Of a DNA stretch of 64,000 nucleotides, positions 46,101 to 58,238 are shown piece by piece. The notes beneath the pieces were generated by a model that saw only the letters and a program-made list of their open reading frames with translations, searched no databases and was not told where the DNA came from. Source of the DNA: Xiphias gladius (lineage: Eukaryota; Chordata; Actinopteri; Istiophoriformes; Xiphiidae); NCBI RefSeq assembly GCF_016859285.1, contig NC_053416.1, forward strand, positions 14,304,001 to 14,368,000, read 5' to 3'. Every line of letters begins with the position of its first letter. Position 1 is the stretch's first letter. A program made the translations under genes and the position numbers.

Positions 46101-49100
46101 TGGGATCTTTCCTGCCTTGGCCACCTCAATCATACTGCTGATCAGCTGGATGGGCTGCAACATGTGTCAGGACGGTCTGATTAAGATCAGCAACAGTTCA
46201 TTAAGTACACTGTGTGTAAACATTTTAAATATCAATATCATGTTGTTGGGTTGGGAGACAGTCCTGGAGGCTTCCCATTAAAGCTTCCCACTGAGAACCA
46301 CAGTTGTAGTGGGTGTTTTTCCCTCCATTAGTCACAAACAGGGCAACAACGAGCCCATTCCACAGTCGAAAACAAATTTGGACAACTGACACAAAGGTAC
46401 GATTTGAAGTGTTTTCAGACGACATTTTATGCTTATTACAATAATGATAACTTGATCATTTTCCACCTTCACAGGTTGACAAACGCACCTGGAGACAGCA
46501 TAAAAACTAACCTTTTAACCGGTTAACCTGTGTCAATATATTCAGTCTTAAAAAGCACATTGAAGGAGACTTCTCCTTGGGACGTTTCTAAATGCATGTA
46601 ATTACTGTTAAGTATATCAATTAGTGATGAAAAAAAATGAGTCAATAAACCCATTAGTTGAGTAGCTTTATTTTCCTTATATGGTTGCAAATTTAACATC
46701 TTTGGGTTTTGGTTGGACCAGTCAAGACGTCTGTAGACATCCCCTTGAATTTAAGAAATTAAGATGACAAAATAAATAATTGAGAATATAATGGGCAGAT
46801 TAAGTTATAAAATAATTGTTAGTTTCAGCCTTAACATCCGCACTTTCTGAGATACTTCACAATCATTCAGTTGACTCAATGTACGTTGAACCCCTTGGTT
46901 CATATCATTTATCTAAACAACTATCACCACTTCAGACCTCCTGACTGCGAGCTGAAAGTATTCAAGTCCCCGTTGCTCATAGTTCACCTTGACAGAGTTG
47001 TAGAAGGCCTCGAAGACGCCGACGCTCTTGGAGCTCAGCTGCAGGTTCACCACTCCCTCCATGCTCAGAGAGATGCCGTGGTGCTGCAGCGGCTCCTTAC
47101 ACACCAGCACGATGACACCAGCCACCGCTTCCTGCACACAAACAAACACTGCTGAGGTCCTGTCAGTTGCTGTAAGCGTTCCGAAGATGTCCAAGGTTTA
47201 CAGGCATCATTTTAATCTCTTAAAACTCTGATCAGTTCACTGCTGCAGCAATCCACGCAGAACCAGCATCTGTACCGATGCTACACTGAATGCCGTGACC
47301 CATCAGATTCCGTGGCCTGATTAGGAATTTCCGTTACAGTGGGGTCCAAAAGTCTGAGACCACTTTCCTGTCTCAGACCGTATATTGCCACTAAATAACT
47401 CTACGTGGACCAGGGCTCTGACCTTAGACCTTGAGAAGATTTGAGTATCGGCTGTGACGTGACCGATCAAATACAGTTCCTCTGTCAGTGTCATTATACA
47501 AGTCACAGTTCTTTCAGCCAAGGCATTCCACAGCACCTGTCCCCATGTTATTTTACACAAAAATTATTCAATTAATTCCACACATTGAGGTATAGGAAGT
47601 CCAGTAACTGTTTAAAACACAGTTTCAGATTTGTCAAACCATTATCCTATTTGGGAAAAATAAGACCGCATTGGATCAGTTCCTGATCAAAAAGCATACT
47701 GAGGGCTGCCCAACATGCCTGTTGTCTGAAGGCAACAGTAACTGGAGGCTACTTGTAAATCTTCAGATTTTGGAAGTCTAAGTATAGTATATGACATATA
47801 CACTCATCAAGCATTTTATTAGGAACACCATACTAATACTGGGTAGAGCGCCCCTTTGCTGTGAAAACCGCCTCAGTTCTTCATGGGGTGGATTCCACAA
47901 GGTGTTGGAAACATTCCTTATGAGATTCTGGTCCATGTTGACATGATTGCATCACGTCATTTCTGCAGATTTGTCAGCTGCACATTCATGCTGTGAATCT
48001 CCTGGTCTACCACATCCTAAAGGTGTTCTAGTGGATTCAGATCTGGTGACTGGGGAGGCCACTGAAGTAAACTCACTGCATTTATAAAGGGATGCACATG
48101 GTCAGCAACAATACTCAGATAGGCTGTGGTATTCAAACCATGATTGATTTATATTAAGGGGCCCAAAGTGAGCCAAGAAAACATTTGCCACAAAATTACA
48201 CCACCACCAGCAGCCTCGACTGTTGACACAAGGCAGGTTGGGTCCATGGATTTATGCTGTAGACCCTTCCATCTGCGTGCCTCAGAAGAAATCCAGATTC
48301 ATCAGACCAGGCCTGTTTTTCCAGTCTTCAACTGTCCAGTTTTGGCGAGCCTGTGTCCCTCTGCAGCCTCAGATTTCTCTTCTTGGCTGACAGGAAAGGA
48401 ACCCGATGTGGTCTTCTGCTGTTCTAGCCCATGAGCCTTGGATTCGACGTGTTGTGCTTTTTTTGATGCTTTTGATCATCATAGTTGTAAAGAGTGGTTA
48501 TCTGAGTCTCCTCAACAAGGCCCTTCGGTCAACAGAACTGCCGCACACTGGATGTTTTTTGGTTTTTTTGTACCCTTCTGAGTGAACTCCATAAATGTTT
48601 GTGCATGGAAGTCCCAGGAGATGAGCAGTTTCAGAAATACTCAAACCAGCTCATCTGGTACCAACAATCATGCAATAGTCACTGAGATCACATTTTCCCC
48701 CCATTGTGATGTCTGAGGTGAACATTAACTGAAGCTTCTGACCAGTATCTGCTTGATTTATGCATTGCACTGCTGCCACATGACTGTCTGAATGGATCAT
48801 TTCAGGAATGAGCAGGTGTACCGGTGTTCCCAATAAAGTCCTCGGTGAGTCCACACTAAGTTTATAGTGGTTTCTTATCGAGACCTGGTCTGATGTGATC
48901 TGGATCGGGAAAAAAGACGTGAAATCGCCTCTTTTTCTCCCTTTTAGGGAATAAAATAAAAGGAGTCACAAATCTGAATCTGTGTTTTAAACAGCCTTTA
49001 AACTCTCCCTGTTGATCTAGTACAGAATTGACGCGTCTAAGGGTAGTGTTTCACGCTCCTATCCTGGTCTACTGATGTCTGGATGGGGAACAACCATTTC

Positions 49101-49651
49101 AAACAGCGTGAAGGCTTTAACTACAGTGTCTAACAACCTTTCACAGCAACAAGAGGTGCAAAAAAAAACGGAAGCTAACTGCAGCGTCGTTTCAAAACAC
49201 TTTCTTTTCTTTCGTTTTTAATACTGATGACCTTAATAACTGCTACTGATGTGTGGGTTTACACTTGCCGATTTAGCCATCCATACAGGCTTGGCTTTGG
49301 ATGCAAAAGGGTAAGGGGGGAAGATCCGCGCTTCGCCACTGACAGCAGAAAACTAGTAGCCAGCAGCGAACAAGTCTGAGGGGTCACAGATTTTAGCGTT
49401 AACACCCCGCTCATCAGCTGCCGGTCATGTGCTGAGAGGACGACAACGCCTCCTAAGTACTTAGTCAGCGTCTGTAAAGAATACGCTCTTTAACCGAGTT
49501 ACATGAAACGACAAGACAGAAAGATTCACGTTGGTGTTAGCTAAACAGGCTACAGGGGCAGTTGACGTTAGCTGACTGTGGTCAACGTACTTACCCCGTC
49601 ATGGTAAACTTTGTTTGCTCTTTTCAGCCTTATATCTAAAGTGACGCTCAT
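43180..49651 (-). CDS. vps26c: VPS26C (DSCR3): arrestin-fold subunit of the Retriever endosomal recycling complex (complete, 8 exons)
   Basis: VPS26C pairs with VPS35L and VPS29 in Retriever, which works with SNX17 and the CCC/WASH complexes to return membrane proteins from endosomes to the surface. Exons in coding order: 49595-49651, 46988-47131, 46005-46154, 45251-45331, 44601-44675, 44352-44502, 44113-44265, 43180-43262. All splice sites are GT..AG with agreeing phases, giving 894 nt and 297 residues, the same length as recalled for human. Conserved blocks include SMEGVVNLQLSSKSVGVFEA, KTEIPFEFPL, NKVLYETYHGVFVNIQ, RCDMKRSLLAKDL, QPLTGEVVVENS, SIELQLVRVETCGCAEGYAR, DATEIQNIQIA, GLSVPIYMVFPRLFTCPTLE and ENFPLKLCR. 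These cover the two arrestin-like beta-sandwich halves. The gene runs tail-to-tail with TTC3. Intron 1 (47132-49594) carries a Tc1-like relic. The start ATG matches the human start region (S-V-T-L-D-I-R-L-K-R-A-N-K). Confidence 0.96.
43540..43980. repeat. Two adjacent dispersed repeats in VPS26C intron 7
   Basis: 43540-43690 is a - strand piece of the family at 54288-54545 (ends ATTTCCCAAAATGTTGATG). 43680-43980 is a copy of the AATCGATTA family, with TTTCACTATTTTCTGACATT and a TTGTTAGTAGCAGCCCTA end. Confidence 0.5.
45590..45745. repeat. Small inverted-repeat-like element in VPS26C intron 3
   Basis: Words GGTTCATTTGGGCTGGTGTG, GAACTCTGGTGGGGTC and GTGGTGTGAAATGAAAACGG recall a hAT-type miniature element frequent in fish. 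The boundaries are not sharp. Confidence 0.35.
46625..46840. repeat. AATCGATTA-type dispersed repeat copy in VPS26C intron 2
   Basis: Runs from TGATGAAAAAAAATGAGTCA to ATTGTTAGTTTCAGCC and includes the diverged family words. It lies between VPS26C exons 2 and 3. Confidence 0.4.
47336..47600. repeat. Probable end of a DNA-transposon-derived repeat
   Basis: GTGGGGTCCAAAAGTCTGAG followed by ACCACTTTCCTG resembles the terminus of a fish DNA element. The matching right end was not found, so this may be a fragment. It lies in VPS26C intron 1, left of the Tc1-like relic. Confidence 0.35.
47802..48850 (-). mobile_element. Degenerate Tc1/mariner-like transposon, ~1.05 kb
   Basis: The ends are inverted repeats: ACTCATCAAGCATTTTATTA then GGAACACC on the left, and on the other strand ACTCACCGAGGACTTTATTG then GGAACACC on the right. 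Read on the - strand the inside resembles a Tc1-type transposase. It has an N-terminal helix-turn-helix region (DITMGGKCDLSDYCMIV, then SISETAHLLG-like) and further on a DES-G-FLLRHADGRV block matching the second catalytic-Asp region. Many stops and frame breaks show it is dead. It is inserted in VPS26C intron 1. Confidence 0.8.
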
Positions 49652-52577
49652 GTCTGACCGTCGCACCTCAGACCGACATCTAAAGAAATGGTTCCAGGCT
49701 CTTTCTTGTTAATACCACTAAAGATTGGGCGTTATATTTTTACATCTGCTAGACCTTCTTGTTGTTTTTTTTTTTTTTTCCGCCGACAGCAGCATCAACA
49801 CAATGTCCGGTCCGGTTCCTTCAGTATAAAAGCGGCATCTCAATTTCTGTTCCTCCAAGTCCTTCAAAGTGAAAGCGCAATTACCACAAATCTAAACCAC
49901 AGGAAAACCAAGCTAAGCACTTTACAAACTGAAGCAATTGAAAACAAATCACACACAAATATTACAACAATTTTAAAGCTTTAAAGAATCTCTTTTCCAC
50001 AAAATACAAAAAAATATATTTTCCCACTCACCTCTGTGGAAATAGTTTAAGTATTTTGTGCCCAGGTTTTAATATATCTGTGATTTTTCCACCTCCACCC
50101 TAATACAGTGGAGATGAATTTAATTTGTATGGTGGTCAGACCATCCACAAATGACACTTAAAACATTCACCTGCAATAGTGCAGTCTCTAGTTGTGTGTT
50201 TCTAGCTAAGCTAATAGTTTTTTAACAAAGTACCTGTTTATCGCAAGGTTACCCATCTGTCTCTTAAGTTAAAGATCAGTTGTGCTTTGGACTGAAAGAT
50301 TGTTTTGACCAGATGCAGTCACCGACAGTCAGCTCAAGCTCCGGTGTTGCCACAACAAGAGCTGACAGCTAAAGACAACAGAGATGGAAGAGCTGCAGGC
50401 TGAATGTGTTGTCCTTCAAATGGCTTTATTCATTAATTTTTATATCCATTCTCTGTCATCACTCACTCTTTTACAGAGGGGGATCCTTTACTTAAGGAAA
50501 TATAAATATTACAGTACAAATTTACTCTGTTACGAGTAAAACTTGCGCATTCAAAACCTGACTTAAATAAATGTAATCATCAACAAAATGTCCCTTAAGT
50601 ATCAAAAATAAAAGTACTCTTCATGCAGAGTGGCCCTAGATTGTTATGCTATTATATATTACATCAATAAGTTATTGTTACAGATGCATTAAGATGTAAG
50701 CAGCATTTTACTGTAGTTGTTGGGAAAGATTAACCTAATTTGAACTAGCCTACTATACATGCTGTTGGGCACTTGAGCCTATAACAACTCATATTTTGGA
50801 GGCTGATCACATGTTTCATATTAAAAATCTTGAAATAACTAGTAACTACAGCTGTCAGATAGATTGGATCAACAAGAACAATGCTTGCCTCTGTACTGAG
50901 TATACGTATAAAGCTGCATAAAATGGAATACTTCATAACGCTACTTAATTACAGTATTCGAGTAACTGTGGTTAGTTACTTTCGCCGTTCACTGTTCCTA
51001 CACAGGGTCATTACCGACTGGAGCATATCCCAGCATGCACTGAGAGACATTCAATTCTGTTTTCACAAAAATGACCACAACACTTTTATTTTTACTGAAT
51101 AAAGAAACATTTATTTACAAAACAAAAGTAATTATTCTTATTAGCCTCTACATTAAAAACCCCTTGTCTATCACCATGTTGAATGTATTGTTATACCATC
51201 TCATGTCATACCACATAACAGAGCTTACATCTGTTCTCCAGGAATAATGTCATGTAGAACGTGTATGTGTATGTGCCATACAAATTCAGTAACAGTGAAG
51301 CACCTGTAGATGTGTAATAGGCACTAACATATTCTAATACTAGATACATATTTGTCTTCTCCGCGTACAGAGATCCCCTTAGTTTTTAAATGATTTATCC
51401 CACCCAAAAGACTGAACCTGAATGCAGCACTATGCATTTAACACAAGATGCTGATACTGATGTTTCTGGACTGGAGCTGCCATAAATGCAATCTTCAGTT
51501 CTGATTGTCAGTATTTTTAAAGGAGCAGTCTGATGTTTTGGGAATAATGCTAGTTCAGCGTCTAACTCACAGTCAGATGAGCAGTTTGACATCAGCTTAA
51601 TTTCTGTGCGTCAAGGACAGAGATGGAATGCATTAGCCTAGCTTAGCACAAATACTGGAAACAGTGGGAAACTGCTGGCCTATGAGTCTGTCAAAAATGA
51701 ATAAATACACCTTCTACCAAATCTGTCTTATTAATTACACGTTGCATCTTTGTTATTTAAATATTTCCTGACCAACACCCACTGAGCATCATAAATACTA
51801 GCAGCATCACAAAAGTCACGCTTTGTCTCGTCTTGTTAAACACATCTGACTTATCCTACTTTTCAGCACGAAACCACCTGTAATACCACAACTTGTCATT
51901 TTTACACTTCAGTTTTTGGGTAGGTTAAACAAAAACAAGGGATAACGTCAGTCATTGTGGCTGTAGCTTCACATTTAGTGTACAAATATGAGATTGGTAT
52001 CACTCTTCTTATCTAACTCTTGGTAGAAAAGCAAATATTCCCAAATTTCCCAAAATGTCAAACTATTCTTTTAAATACTGAACTATTAGTTTCTTAATGT
52101 GAAGGAATACTGGATCTAAAAAAAAAAATCTAAATTCTTATAAAAAAAGGCTAAAGCATTTACAGTTTCGGGACATAAAACCCCTCCATTAAAACCCGGT
52201 CTAATTAATTTTATTAATTTATTTTTTATTATTATTTATTTTATCTGACCAATTATTAAAAAGCATTCTGGTATAGATAAAATAAACTGGAACTAAATTA
52301 AAGGTTTGAGATTAATAAGGAAAAAAAACATTTTTTAATGATTAAATGAATAAATAAAATGTGCAGAGAAAATGCATTTTAATCCCAGGTTTTACAGTCT
52401 GCTGAAAATTTTGATTTACAAAAACAGAAAGTCATAGTATTGTTATGAGAAACAGGACCAAATCAGTTTTTTAGATGATTTTGTGCAAAAATGTTCCAAT
52501 AAAATGCATTTGAATTAGGGGTCACAGCCATGAGAATAACTGACTGGCACAATGCAGTGCAGTAACACATTTATCCT
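49652..52577. other. Intergenic DNA between VPS26C and KCNJ15
   Basis: The first ~40 bp are probably the VPS26C 5' UTR. Repeats follow. 50030-50250 is a piece shared with 53770-54080 (CCTCC..AATACAGTGGAG.TGAATTTAAT). 50480-50960 is AAGTAAAAGTA-type repeat (TTACGAGTAAAACTTGCG, AAAAGTACTCTTCATGCAG). 51515-52080 is an inverted pair. The last ~500 bp is AT-rich and likely holds the KCNJ15 3' UTR. No exon is supportable. Confidence 0.55.
51515..52080. mobile_element. Inverted pair of dispersed repeats (~565 bp)
   Basis: The left end is TTTAAAGGAGCAGTCTGATG then TTTTGGGAATAATGC. The right end on the other strand is TTTAAAAGAATAGTTTGACA then TTTTGGGAAATTTGGG. The left copy continues with TTAGCCTAGCTTAGCACAAA and TACTGGAAACAGTGGGAAAC, the same words as 54288-54545. 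Same family as the ends of 27970-29999. Confidence 0.55.
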
Positions 52578-53600
52578 CTATTCTTTTTTATAGTCTTCCT
52601 CAATTTTTAGCTTCTCTGTGTTGTTTCTGATGACGGCTGCATCGTTGCTCACTTGTACCTTGTCAAAAAAGTTGAAATCTGCCACATAACGGCCACCTGT
52701 GGTGCTGAACAGCACTGGCTTGAACTCGTAGCCCCAGAGAATCTCCTGAGGAACGTAGGAGGTGCGGCTCTGACACGTGGCTGCCGTCGACTCCATTGTG
52801 GCATTGAGGGTAACCAGCAGCTCAAACTCTCGAGTTTGAAGGTTTTCTGCATTCAGTCCTGCCATCGGGCTGTGCTCGTCCAGAACATGGTAGAAGGTGA
52901 GCGGGAGGATGAGGAAAGGGCACTCTCCACTAGAGTCCATTTGGAAATCAACAGAGCTCTGGTGGACTTGAGTCTTCTCGCCCTCCTGTGTCACATTTGA
53001 GTGGATGAGCTTTCCGGTTACCTGGCACTGGATCAAAAGGCTCTTCCTCATGTTAGCCACTCTCACCATCAGACACAGCTTGCCTTGTCGCCGGCAGATC
53101 ACCGCCAACTGGCTGAACTTGATGGTCTCTGCGCGCTTCTTGGGCCGAGCCAGTTTGGCTAGAAAGGCACCAGTGACAAAGATTTCAGCTAGGCCTGTGA
53201 TGACGAGCTGAGCCACCAGAGTGAAGATAGCCAGAGGACATTCCTCCGAGATATAACGAAAACCATAGCCAATGGTGGTCTGTGATTCCAGAGAGAAGAG
53301 GAAAGCTCCAGTAAGTGTCTCCACATTCATCACACAGGGCGTGTGGGTAGAATTCAAACCACCCTCAAAGTCTCCGTTGCCCATGCCAATGAAGTAAAAG
53401 ATGACCCCAAAGATGAACCAAGTCATGACAAATGTGGAAGCAAACAGAGTGAGTTTGTAGCGCCATTTCATGTCCACCACGGTGGTCCAGATGTCATGCA
53501 GGTACAGCTTAACCATGCCCTCCACATTGTCAATCCGCACATTGTTGTGGCCGTCCTTGGACACGATCCTTCGCTGGACCTCTGCCTTCCCGGTGGCCAT
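52578..53600 (-). CDS. kcnj15: KCNJ15 (Kir4.2): inward-rectifier potassium channel, single coding exon
   Basis: This is a pore-forming K+ channel of the plasma membrane; Kir4.2 acts in epithelial K+ transport alone or with Kir5.1. The 340-residue frame is intact. M1 is about 49-72, the pore filter TIGYG is at 109-113, and M2 is about 124-149. The conserved extracellular Cys pair is C89/C121, M2 has the polyamine-sensing acid E139, and the PIP2-binding RPKKR is at 152-156. A cytoplasmic beta-rich domain follows ([33 protein letters not shown], [18 protein letters not shown]). The N-terminal [16 protein letters not shown] and TFVMTW blocks favour KCNJ15, while [13 protein letters not shown] is KCNJ10-like. 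Linkage to TTC3 and VPS26C decides for KCNJ15. The C-terminus is ~35 residues shorter than human (375) and lacks the PDZ-binding S-N-V end. An acceptor at 53662 (TTTTGTCAG) shows a spliced 5' UTR. Confidence 0.92.
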   Translation of the reverse strand: MATGKAEVQRRIVSKDGHNNVRIDNVEGMVKLYLHDIWTTVVDMKWRYKLTLFASTFVMTWFIFGVIFYFIGMGNGDFEGGLNSTHTPCVMNVETLTGAFLFSLESQTTIGYGFRYISEECPLAIFTLVAQLVITGLAEIFVTGAFLAKLARPKKRAETIKFSQLAVICRRQGKLCLMVRVANMRKSLLIQCQVTGKLIHSNVTQEGEKTQVHQSSVDFQMDSSGECPFLILPLTFYHVLDEHSPMAGLNAENLQTREFELLVTLNATMESTAATCQSRTSYVPQEILWGYEFKPVLFSTTGGRYVADFNFFDKVQVSNDAAVIRNNTEKLKIEEDYKKE

Positions 53601-53635
53601 GTCGCTCTGTGTCAGTTATAACCAGTAGTGTCTTC

Positions 53636-53647
53636 TTAGTTTCGCAT
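53636..53647 (-). other. Three-codon upstream ORF in the KCNJ15 leader
   Basis: In the leader part of the coding exon, between the acceptor at 53662 and the start at 53600, there is ATG CGA AAC TAA. It ends 35 bp before the main ATG. Such a short uORF can damp or tune translation if ribosomes use it. Confidence 0.45.
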
Positions 53648-54287
53648 TGCCAGTGGAAGAACTGACAAAAGAACAGAAAAGATATTAATTTCCCATCAAG
53701 CTTCCCAATACTATCTATTTATATATAAAAAATAATTTAAAGTTTCATCCAAATTACAAAACAAAAAAAACATATTTTCTCTAGTGGTATATACCCATGC
53801 AGATATTTTTGGTTTTATTTGTCCAGTTTTTGAGGTATCTGTCTCTAAGATTTCTGCCTCCTCCTCAGTACAATGGAGGGGGGTGGAATTTAATATGTGG
53901 TGCTCAACTTGTCTCTCCAGTAGCAGTGTCGTGGTTACTCTGGATAATCCACAGACTTCACTGTGACAAGTTTTCAGCCAAACTACTTTCTACCAAAAAT
54001 AAAAATACGTTTCTGATTAGTTTTCAAACATAATTTTTCAATGCTGTGATCAGCACAAATGATACTCCTTTCACCTCAGTTGTATTTTTGTAAATCCAAG
54101 AATCACTAGTGGCTATATATCACTAAAACAAGAAACAAGAAACATGTAGTGTAATCTGAGCAGCTCAACTGGAGCACTTAAGTGTTAAGGGCCCTGCTGG
54201 TCTGTTAACGAAACCGGTCACAAGCCATAAACTACCATATCCATACTTTGCATCTTTTAGCTAATTTACTACAAATCATATGCAGTA

Positions 54288-54545
54288 TACTTAAAGGAAG
54301 AGTTTGAAATTTTTGGGCAATTTGCTTATTCGCCTTCTTGATGAGAGATTAGAAGGTCAATACCACTCTAATATGTGTCCATTCAATATGAAGTACAGCC
54401 AGAAACTGGTTAGCTTAGTTTAACATAATGACTGGAAACGGGGAAACAACTAGCCTGGCTCTGTCCAATGTAAAAAAGTCCACCCAGCAGCACCTGTAAA
54501 GCTCACTAATTTACATGTTACATCTCATTGTTTACCTTTGCTAGG
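54288..54545 (+). repeat. Well-preserved dispersed teleost repeat
   Basis: Ordered words: TTGGGCAATTTGCTTATTCG, GATGAGAGATTAGAAGGTCA, ATACCACTCTAATATGTG, GTTAGCTTAGTTTAACATAA, GACTGGAAACGGGGAAACAA, TAGCCTGGCTCTGTCCAA and CAGCACCTGTAAAGCTCAC. I recall this series as one of the commonest repeats in percomorph DNA. Pieces recur at 27970-28130, 29960-29999, 43540-43690 and twice in 51515-52080. Confidence 0.65.
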
Positions 54546-57500
54546 CTTTTCCATTTGCATTTCCATTTTCCACTTTTTTCCTTTCCTTCTTTTTCATGTA
54601 ACATTTACTTGGCGCTTTGGGCTTTGCACTGGTAAAACTGTGCAAAACAGTCTTATAAATTCCTGTTTTTATCGTCCAGTTAGACATCAATTGATGAAAT
54701 GCTTTATAATATTTCAGTTACACTTGTGGTCCTCGATAGAAGGCCACTGTTGGTTGGTGAAAAAAAAATGTTATATGATAAAATATAAAGTTCCATATCA
54801 CATCAACATATTGGTCAACCTGGCTACTGGAAAGTAAAGCCGTTACAGAGAAACGAGTCCTCTGCATATGACAAATACCATTTTTATGATTGATTAAACA
54901 AATTGTTTTTGACAAACAAAAACAATTTGATGTAATTATTCAATCATTGCTATTATTCAATCTACTTTTTATTTACAGTGAATCTTGCAAGAAAAGAATA
55001 GAATAAAATCTAAAAACGGGGGCATGGAAAACTTTAAGACCCTTCCCTGCTCTGCCCAAAAACAGACCATCCTTCCCTCAGCTGACAGAAAAATACATAA
55101 ACAACCCACCCCCCCAATATTTTTTCCACAGTCCCTAACACTCTTGATTGTAAAAAAAAAAAAAAAAAATCAGTAATCGAGGAGAAAAAAAAAAAGTTCT
55201 CTTTTTCGAGGTCCTGAAAAGTTGACACTGGAGATTCTCCGCAACAACAGTAACATTTGGAGACTATGACATATTAAACATAAAAACTAAAAAATACTGT
55301 ATTTACTACAGCTGTACAATAGAGAGGAGTAATAAGTAAAATGTATGTTTTCATCTCAAAAGTGGCAGAGTGCAAATACAAATTTTCAAAAATTCTCCAG
55401 TAAAATACCAGTACTGAGTATATGTACTCAGTTTTTTCCATAGGGCTAAAACATGAAAAAACTGTGGTATGTTCCTTTGAAGTCGATCAAGATTTGTCCT
55501 CTGAAGGAGACAAACAGTACAGCAGAGCATTTAACACAAGAACATCAAATGATCTACAAAAATCAAAAGACAGACTTACAGAATAAAATATTTCACAAAA
55601 TTCAATGTTGGGAATCAAACAGTGTCTGAATAGCATACTGCTGTCACAGACTCGACAGACGGTTAATACAATAATAAAGTTGAAAGTTAACCTCGTAGTA
55701 AGCCATTGCAGGAGCCCAAGGACACTTGCTGTAGCTTTAAATAATCATCGATTGCTTGATAAATCTGACGAGTATTATACCCACATACCGGTGTGCTGGC
55801 TTGTTGAATAGTTTCAGGTGTTTGCCTTCAGTTGTCTCTGGGTCACACACAATCTGTAAGATGAAGCTGCCGGAGCACATCTAGTTCACTGTCTTCTTTC
55901 TACTATTGTCCCGGGTTGTGAGCTGAACTTTGGCACAGTGGTATTCAGGGTAGAACAGAGATGAGAGACAAAGCCGAGCTGTAAACTCTGGTCTAAATCT
56001 GGGTTGGCTTTTATTCCCCCGCCTCCCCCACCTGTGCACAGGTGGGAACAGCAACCCTGAACACTTGAGGTTTGTTTTGCTCCTTTTATGGTTGTTGTTG
56101 CTTCACACACCTACCCAGATTTACTGCTTCCAGTGCATAACAGTTCTCTGAAGGTCATTTTGAATTCTCGGGACACTTTTGGTGTCACTACAAATAAATG
56201 GTGGTCTGACACTGTAACTGAAAACTAGACAAGGCTACATTTTCTTAAGAAATGTTTGTCTATGTCTGAACATGATGAGTCTTTGGAGCTTTTGAAATGT
56301 CTTTGTGTGAAATTAATAGCTGAAGTTGAAGGGAAGCACTAAAAGAAGTTGGTGTGGGCGTAAAAATGGAGGTGCTAAAAGGAGTTAAAGTGTCACTTTA
56401 GGTGCTGAATGGCGTTTATGTATTTGATTAAATTGATTAAAAGCTGAGGGAATTTGAAGAGTCACTTGAAGTTTGTTCAAACAACACGCACAAACACACA
56501 CACACACACACATATACCAAAGTGTAAGTGCCAAAAGCAGTTGAAGTGAAGGCAGGGATTCAGACCTGTAATAAAACAACACAACAGGGGGCTGCATTAT
56601 TGGGGGTGTTTTGTTTAAAGTACCAGTGAGATAATGAAATACGATCCAGGAATCTAGTTGAATTAACAGCTAATGCGTTTAGAGGCTCATTGGGATGGTA
56701 ATGCTCAAAGACAGGATTTTACAGCCCTGGAAAGTTATCAGGGCGGCAACTGTTTTATCTGTCAAAATGATTGTGAGGTAAATAGTTGAAATAAAGTGTT
56801 CAGATTACAAACTCATCTACCAGGAATGTTTGCTGGCAAATGCAGCGCCTTAAACGCTGAGCTGTGTTCAACTTTTCGTTTTTTTCTGTGTTGGATCCGT
56901 ACTTGTTTGCACGTCAACAAAGTCATCTCGTTCAATTGAATGAGAATAGAATGCCTTCAGTGTCGTTGCACATGTCCAATACAAATAGTATAAAAAACGT
57001 GCCGTATAAAAAGAAATAGAGATAAAAACAGTCATAAATAGACGGATAAAAAAAGAGCTGAAAACTGATTTTAAAAAAAGACAGACAGACTACAATCAAA
57101 TTAAACAAAAGGAAAAGGAAAACACAGCACTGCTCTAGGTAACGCTGAGCCACTGAATCAAAAATCTTTAAGAAGACAGCGTTTTTTCACGCAAGACTGT
57201 TGACGGTCTGAACACAACCTTATGCTGCACAGAAAAATGGGTACTGGAAGTCAGTCACAGACAGTTACAGAGTGCCCTCTATTGCCCTCTTGCGGCAATT
57301 GAATCACGGATACATTTTTACATTTTTCCCCAAAGTCTGCGTTGAGGTTGCACCATCAGAAACAAGTATAAGTATTTGACATTGGCCATTGTTGGACCAT
57401 ATCGCTATCATATAACATCACATAACAATGCTATACAACCCAAACTTCGTCTTTTTGGTCATAACTGTCTATTGTTGGGTCATAAGGACAAGGAGAACCG

Positions 57501-58157
57501 GATTTTAGCTGCTTTCGTCTAATTTCGGCAAGCAAAGACCTCAATATTGGTGAAAAAAAAGTGAAAATAGTGGATCAAGTTTTGCATGCAGCATTAGTGT
57601 AATTGTTAAAAGAAGTAAAAGTGTGAGTTTAAGATCAGTTGAAGTTTAATAAGTTAAAGGAATCTAATTTAAATGTGAGTGATAAAGTAGCCAGAAGTTC
57701 CGATTGATGCCCAATACTGAAAGAGGTCGGTGTTTGATGAAATGTAAAAACTGAAAGATGAGTCATTTGAAATATGAGCAATAAAAGGAGTTGAAGTGTT
57801 GACTGAAACGCAAGGGCTGAAAACAGAATTATCATGTGAGGTTTAAAGGCTGAAGAGTTTGAAAGTTGGATGAAGTGAAAGAGCTGAGAGCAGTTTAACT
57901 GTCACTTAAAATGTAAAAATCAGATGAAGTGTGAGTTGATGTGTACTGTAGGTGGTAAGAGCAGTTCAAACTCCAAAGTATCAATAGAAATGCTAAGAGG
58001 AGTTTAAGTGCTGCATGAACAATTTTAAACTATTATAATACAGTATATGTTAAATGTTTCTTTAAGTCCTGACCTCTGGTTGTTCAGCTGTATGACCTTG
58101 AATCACAGTCCTTAGCTTTGTTATTAACCTCATTGTTATTACCCACATTCCTGGAGG

Positions 58158-58160
<3 letters not shown>

Positions 58161-58233
<73 letters not shown>
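58161..58233. repeat. (TG)n microsatellite
   Basis: About 36 uninterrupted TG units in the KCNJ15-SMG8 intergenic region. Confidence 0.95.

Positions 58234-58238
<5 letters not shown>

Noticed and set aside
46871..47231. Two + strand frames of 94 and 67 codons
   Set aside because: They overlap VPS26C exon 2 on the opposite strand and are its shadows.
52653..53211. Open frames of 115 and 68 codons on the + strand
   Set aside because: Antisense shadows of the KCNJ15 coding exon; composition is not protein-like.
52578..53600. Naming the channel KCNJ10 (Kir4.1)
   Set aside because: The pore-flanking [13 protein letters not shown] block is KCNJ10-like, but the N-terminal region and linkage to TTC3 and VPS26C favour KCNJ15.
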